6,355 nt of DNA. Source: Flavobacterium sp. (GTDB taxonomy: Bacteria; Bacteroidota; Bacteroidia; Flavobacteriales; Flavobacteriaceae). The stretch covers positions 1 through 6,355 of the forward strand of contig JAIXTU010000181.1 in NCBI GenBank assembly GCA_027483785.1. Direction: 5' to 3'. Below the pieces are notes generated by a model. It was given only the letters and a program-made list of their open reading frames with translations, was not told the origin of the DNA and did no database searches. Both the position numbers and the translations under genes were made by a program. This document shows, in pieces, positions 4,636-6,355 of the stretch (position 1 is the first letter of the stretch; every line of letters begins with the position of its first letter).

Positions 4636-5817
4636 ATGAATAGAAAAAAAATTCTAGTACTATTTGTACTACTTTGGTCAGTAATTGTTAAAGCTCAAAA
4701 TAAAAATTTGGCAACATCGACAATTCCTTTCAATCTTATTGATAAACAATACGTTTTAATAAAAACGGTCGTAAATGACAAAGACACCTTAACTTTTTAC
4801 TTTGATACTGGGGCTACAAGCTCGCTGTTAGACAAATCTTCTGCAGAAAAATTAGGCATTAAACCAAATTATGAACAAGAAGTAGATGGTGCAGGTGGAA
4901 AAACGAAATATCAAGTTGCCCTTAATCAAAAAGTAAGTATCAACGGTATTAAATTAGACAGTGTACATCTCGTTTTAGAAGATTTAACCCGATTAAAAGA
5001 AGCACTTGACCATAATTTTGATGGTATTATTGGTTATTCTTTGATTAATAAGTTTATCACAGAATTAGATTTTGATAGCCAAGAAATAAGATTATATCCC
5101 AAAGATATCAAATTAGATTTGTCTAATTATTCTAAACTTGACTTTACATTTGATAATGGAATTCCTATTCCTCAATTTGATGTGGAAATTGAATTGAAAA
5201 ATTCAAAGAAATATAGGGGAAAGGTATTATTTGATAGTGGGGCTGGTTTAGTTCTCTTGATTAATACTCCATTTAAAGAAAAAAACAATTTAATCAGTCA
5301 GTCAAAAAAAATACTTTCCTCTGTTTCCGAAAATCTAAGCAAATCATCAATTATACAAGAAATAGCCATTAAACAGCTAAAAATAGGCGAATTTTCATTT
5401 TCGAACCTTCCTATAACTTTATCAAGTGATGAAGCAGGAGTAAGTTCATATGAACAATACCTTGGAATATTAGGTGCCGAAATTATAAAAAGGTTTAATA
5501 TAATTTTGGACTATGGTGACAAAAAAATATACTTAAAACCAAATAATTTCTACAAAAATGCTTTTGATTTTTCTTTCACTGGGTTTACTATGGATAAAAA
5601 TGATAAAGGTGAAATGTACATATCAGAAATATCAATAGAAGGTTCAGCATACCGAAAAGGCATTAGAAAAGGAGACATCATAGTTTCCATAGATGGTAAT
5701 TCCAACGCTAACATTTTTAGTGAACTCTTAAAACAAGAAGGAAAAAAAGTAAAGATACTGCTAAAGCAAGGCGATAAATTGGTTAAAGTTAAATTGAAGT
5801 TAGAAAGGCTATTATAA
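4636..5817 (+). CDS. Secreted retropepsin-like aspartyl protease with C-terminal PDZ domain
   Basis: This 393-residue protein probably cleaves peptides in the periplasm or outside the cell; no substrate is evident. Residues 1-20 are a signal peptide (hydrophobic ILVLFVLLWSVIV, cleavage likely after KA or AQ at 20-21). Lobe 1 has the catalytic motif FDTGATSS (56-63, Asp57) and the matching DGIIGYSLINKF (129-140) followed by ELDFDSQEIRLYP (143-155). Lobe 2 has FDSGAG (199-204, Asp200) and LGILGAEIIKRF (276-287) followed by ILDYGDKKIYLKP (290-302). One chain therefore supplies both catalytic aspartates. A PDZ domain follows from about 315 to 390, with GSAYRKGIRKGDIIVSIDG at 336-354 as its carboxylate-binding region. 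This architecture is common in Bacteroidota and the length is normal. The ATG at 4636 puts the signal peptide at the N-terminus; no Shine-Dalgarno sequence is present. Related palindromic repeats flank the gene on both sides. Confidence 0.92.
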   Translation: MNRKKILVLFVLLWSVIVKAQNKNLATSTIPFNLIDKQYVLIKTVVNDKDTLTFYFDTGATSSLLDKSSAEKLGIKPNYEQEVDGAGGKTKYQVALNQKVSINGIKLDSVHLVLEDLTRLKEALDHNFDGIIGYSLINKFITELDFDSQEIRLYPKDIKLDLSNYSKLDFTFDNGIPIPQFDVEIELKNSKKYRGKVLFDSGAGLVLLINTPFKEKNNLISQSKKILSSVSENLSKSSIIQEIAIKQLKIGEFSFSNLPITLSSDEAGVSSYEQYLGILGAEIIKRFNIILDYGDKKIYLKPNNFYKNAFDFSFTGFTMDKNDKGEMYISEISIEGSAYRKGIRKGDIIVSIDGNSNANIFSELLKQEGKKVKILLKQGDKLVKVKLKLERLL

Positions 5818-5867
5818 GTGAATTGGAAAGCAAAAGACAAAAAGTTTAACAAGAGAAAAATATACAA

Positions 5868-6000
5868 CTGCCAAAAAAGTATTGCCAAAAGCGGGGCTGA
5901 AGTAATTCTATTGAACTTTTAGCTATATTCGAATTTTGATATTTCTATTGAAATTCGGCGCTAAAAAACCCGCCTTCGGCAATGCCCGAATTGTTAGCAG
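5868..6000 (+). repeat. Large imperfect palindrome, copy B of the elements flanking the protease gene
   Basis: Six nested arms are collinear: CTGC (5868-5871) with GCAG (5997-6000), ATTGCC (5881-5886) with GGCAAT (5978-5983), GCGGG (5891-5895) with CCCGC (5969-5973), TTTTAGC (5917-5923) with GCTAAAA (5960-5966), and CGAATTT (5930-5936) with AAATTCG (5951-5957), closing on a 14-nt loop. It carries GGCTGAAGT (5895-5903) and the exact 20-bp segment (5901-5920) also found in copy A. It begins 51 bp after the protease stop codon. No T run follows, so it is not a simple terminator. The end TTGTTAGCAG (5991-6000) recalls GTTTGCAG at 4603-4610. Confidence 0.7.
5901..5920 (+). repeat. Exact 20-bp direct repeat, downstream copy
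   Basis: This is identical to 4547-4566. Here it lies in the left half of palindrome B, directly abutting GGCTGAAGT, whereas in copy A those two conserved segments are about 35 bp apart. The shared blocks are therefore modular within otherwise diverged elements. Confidence 0.95.
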
Positions 6001-6022
6001 AAAGTGTAAAAAGCTACTTCCT

Positions 6023-6067
6023 AAAAAAAGTCTGACTTGACAGAATTATCACTTTGCCAAGTTAGAC
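6023..6067 (-). terminator. Rho-independent terminator of the minus-strand NmrA-like gene
   Basis: On the minus strand GTCTAACTTG (6067-6058) pairs with CAAGTCAGAC (6039-6030) with one G-U, and the stem can extend inward by about three pairs. Seven T residues follow (6029-6023). It starts 10 bp after the stop codon of the gene ending at 6078, the expected place and orientation. Confidence 0.8.
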
Positions 6068-6077
6068 AAATTAAACC

Positions 6078-6355
6078 TTATTTCTTAAAAAATTGTGAAT
6101 GCTGGCCAACCCAAGCCTCAATAGATGTCATCTTAACGGGTAGTTTTTCTAAGATCTCTGACATATTCGGAGAAAACATAACTGGATATTGTTTCGTATC
6201 AGCTATCTTTTGGTATACTTCTTCAGCACCTTTTCCAGCACCTGCTCCAAATAGCCCGTCTAAAATTTGACCAAATTCTTTAGGTGGCATTGGGAAGTAA
6301 GAAATTTTTTGGTTCAAACCGATTGAAAATTTTTCGGCTAATTGATTACCTGTGA
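6078..6355 (-). CDS. NmrA-like / SDR-type NAD(P)-binding protein, C-terminal part only
   Basis: The open frame enters from the right edge (first complete codon at 6353) and ends in TAA at 6078-6080, so the 5' part lies outside the window. The visible 92 residues read TGNQLAEKFSIGLNQKISYF, then PMPPKEFGQIL, and close with LEKLPVKMTSIEAWVGQHSQFF. This matches the C-terminal, substrate-side half of NmrA-like atypical short-chain dehydrogenases ('LA..lG..v.y.pvpp..f', then 'P.s..eW...h...F'). Those proteins bind NAD(P) through an N-terminal Rossmann fold that would be encoded beyond 6355. Members include quinone or azo reductases and redox sensors, so the role is open. A TTG at 6317 is in frame but the homology runs upstream of it, so it is not the start. 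It points towards the protease gene and is followed by its own terminator. Confidence 0.75.
   Translation of the reverse strand, partial: TGNQLAEKFSIGLNQKISYFPMPPKEFGQILDGLFGAGAGKGAEEVYQKIADTKQYPVMFSPNMSEILEKLPVKMTSIEAWVGQHSQFFKK

Noticed and set aside
5550..5888. Minus-strand open frame over the end of the protease gene
   Set aside because: It is an antisense shadow of the AT-rich PDZ-coding region and runs into palindrome B.
6037..6270. Plus-strand open frame over the NmrA-like gene
   Set aside because: It is an antisense shadow; the minus strand has the family similarity and a correctly placed terminator.

Overview
The window looks like a piece of a Bacteroidota chromosome (Flavobacteriia or a near relative), probably an accessory, low-gene-density stretch. 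The reasons are AT-rich coding sequence, the near absence of Shine-Dalgarno sequences ahead of genes, promoter-like TTG/TAnnTTTG motifs, the gene families present, and structured intergenic repeats of a kind I remember from this phylum. The taxonomic call is inference; there is no rRNA or other marker gene here.

Layout. Positions 1-101 are a 14-bp tandem array cut by the window edge, followed by about 300 bp of non-coding DNA with degenerate short repeats. Two plus-strand enzymes follow: a DinB-fold protein (417-893) and a RimJ/RimL-type GNAT acetyltransferase (1013-1576). They face a minus-strand secreted thermonuclease-family gene (1766-2182) that is cut short by an in-frame TAA; its recognisable C-terminal segment continues in the same frame to 1655, next to a shared AT-rich terminator hairpin. 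Positions 2183-3197 hold no convincing gene. They contain a promoter for the nuclease, two large structured elements (2271-2405, and 2699-2835 on the minus strand, the latter resembling the Flavo-1 RNA), low-complexity tracts and a strong hairpin (3032-3074).

From 3198 the DNA is more AT-rich and holds three plus-strand genes: a second DinB/DUF1572-like gene broken by an in-frame TGA (3198-3689), a small conserved protein probably of the DUF6196 family (3788-4207), and a secreted two-lobed aspartyl protease with a C-terminal PDZ domain (4636-5817). The protease gene is bracketed by two long imperfect palindromes (about 4473-4609 and 5868-6000) that share an exact 20-bp segment and a 9-bp segment in the same orientation. 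This is the most interesting signal in the window: it looks like a single-gene cassette between attC-like folded repeats, although the ends do not match the classical integron core sites. The window ends with the 3' part of a minus-strand NmrA-like NAD(P)-binding protein (6078 to beyond 6355) and its terminator (6023-6067).

The genes do not form one pathway. Mixed single-gene functions, two nonsense-disrupted genes and many structured repeats fit a region that gains and loses cargo genes.
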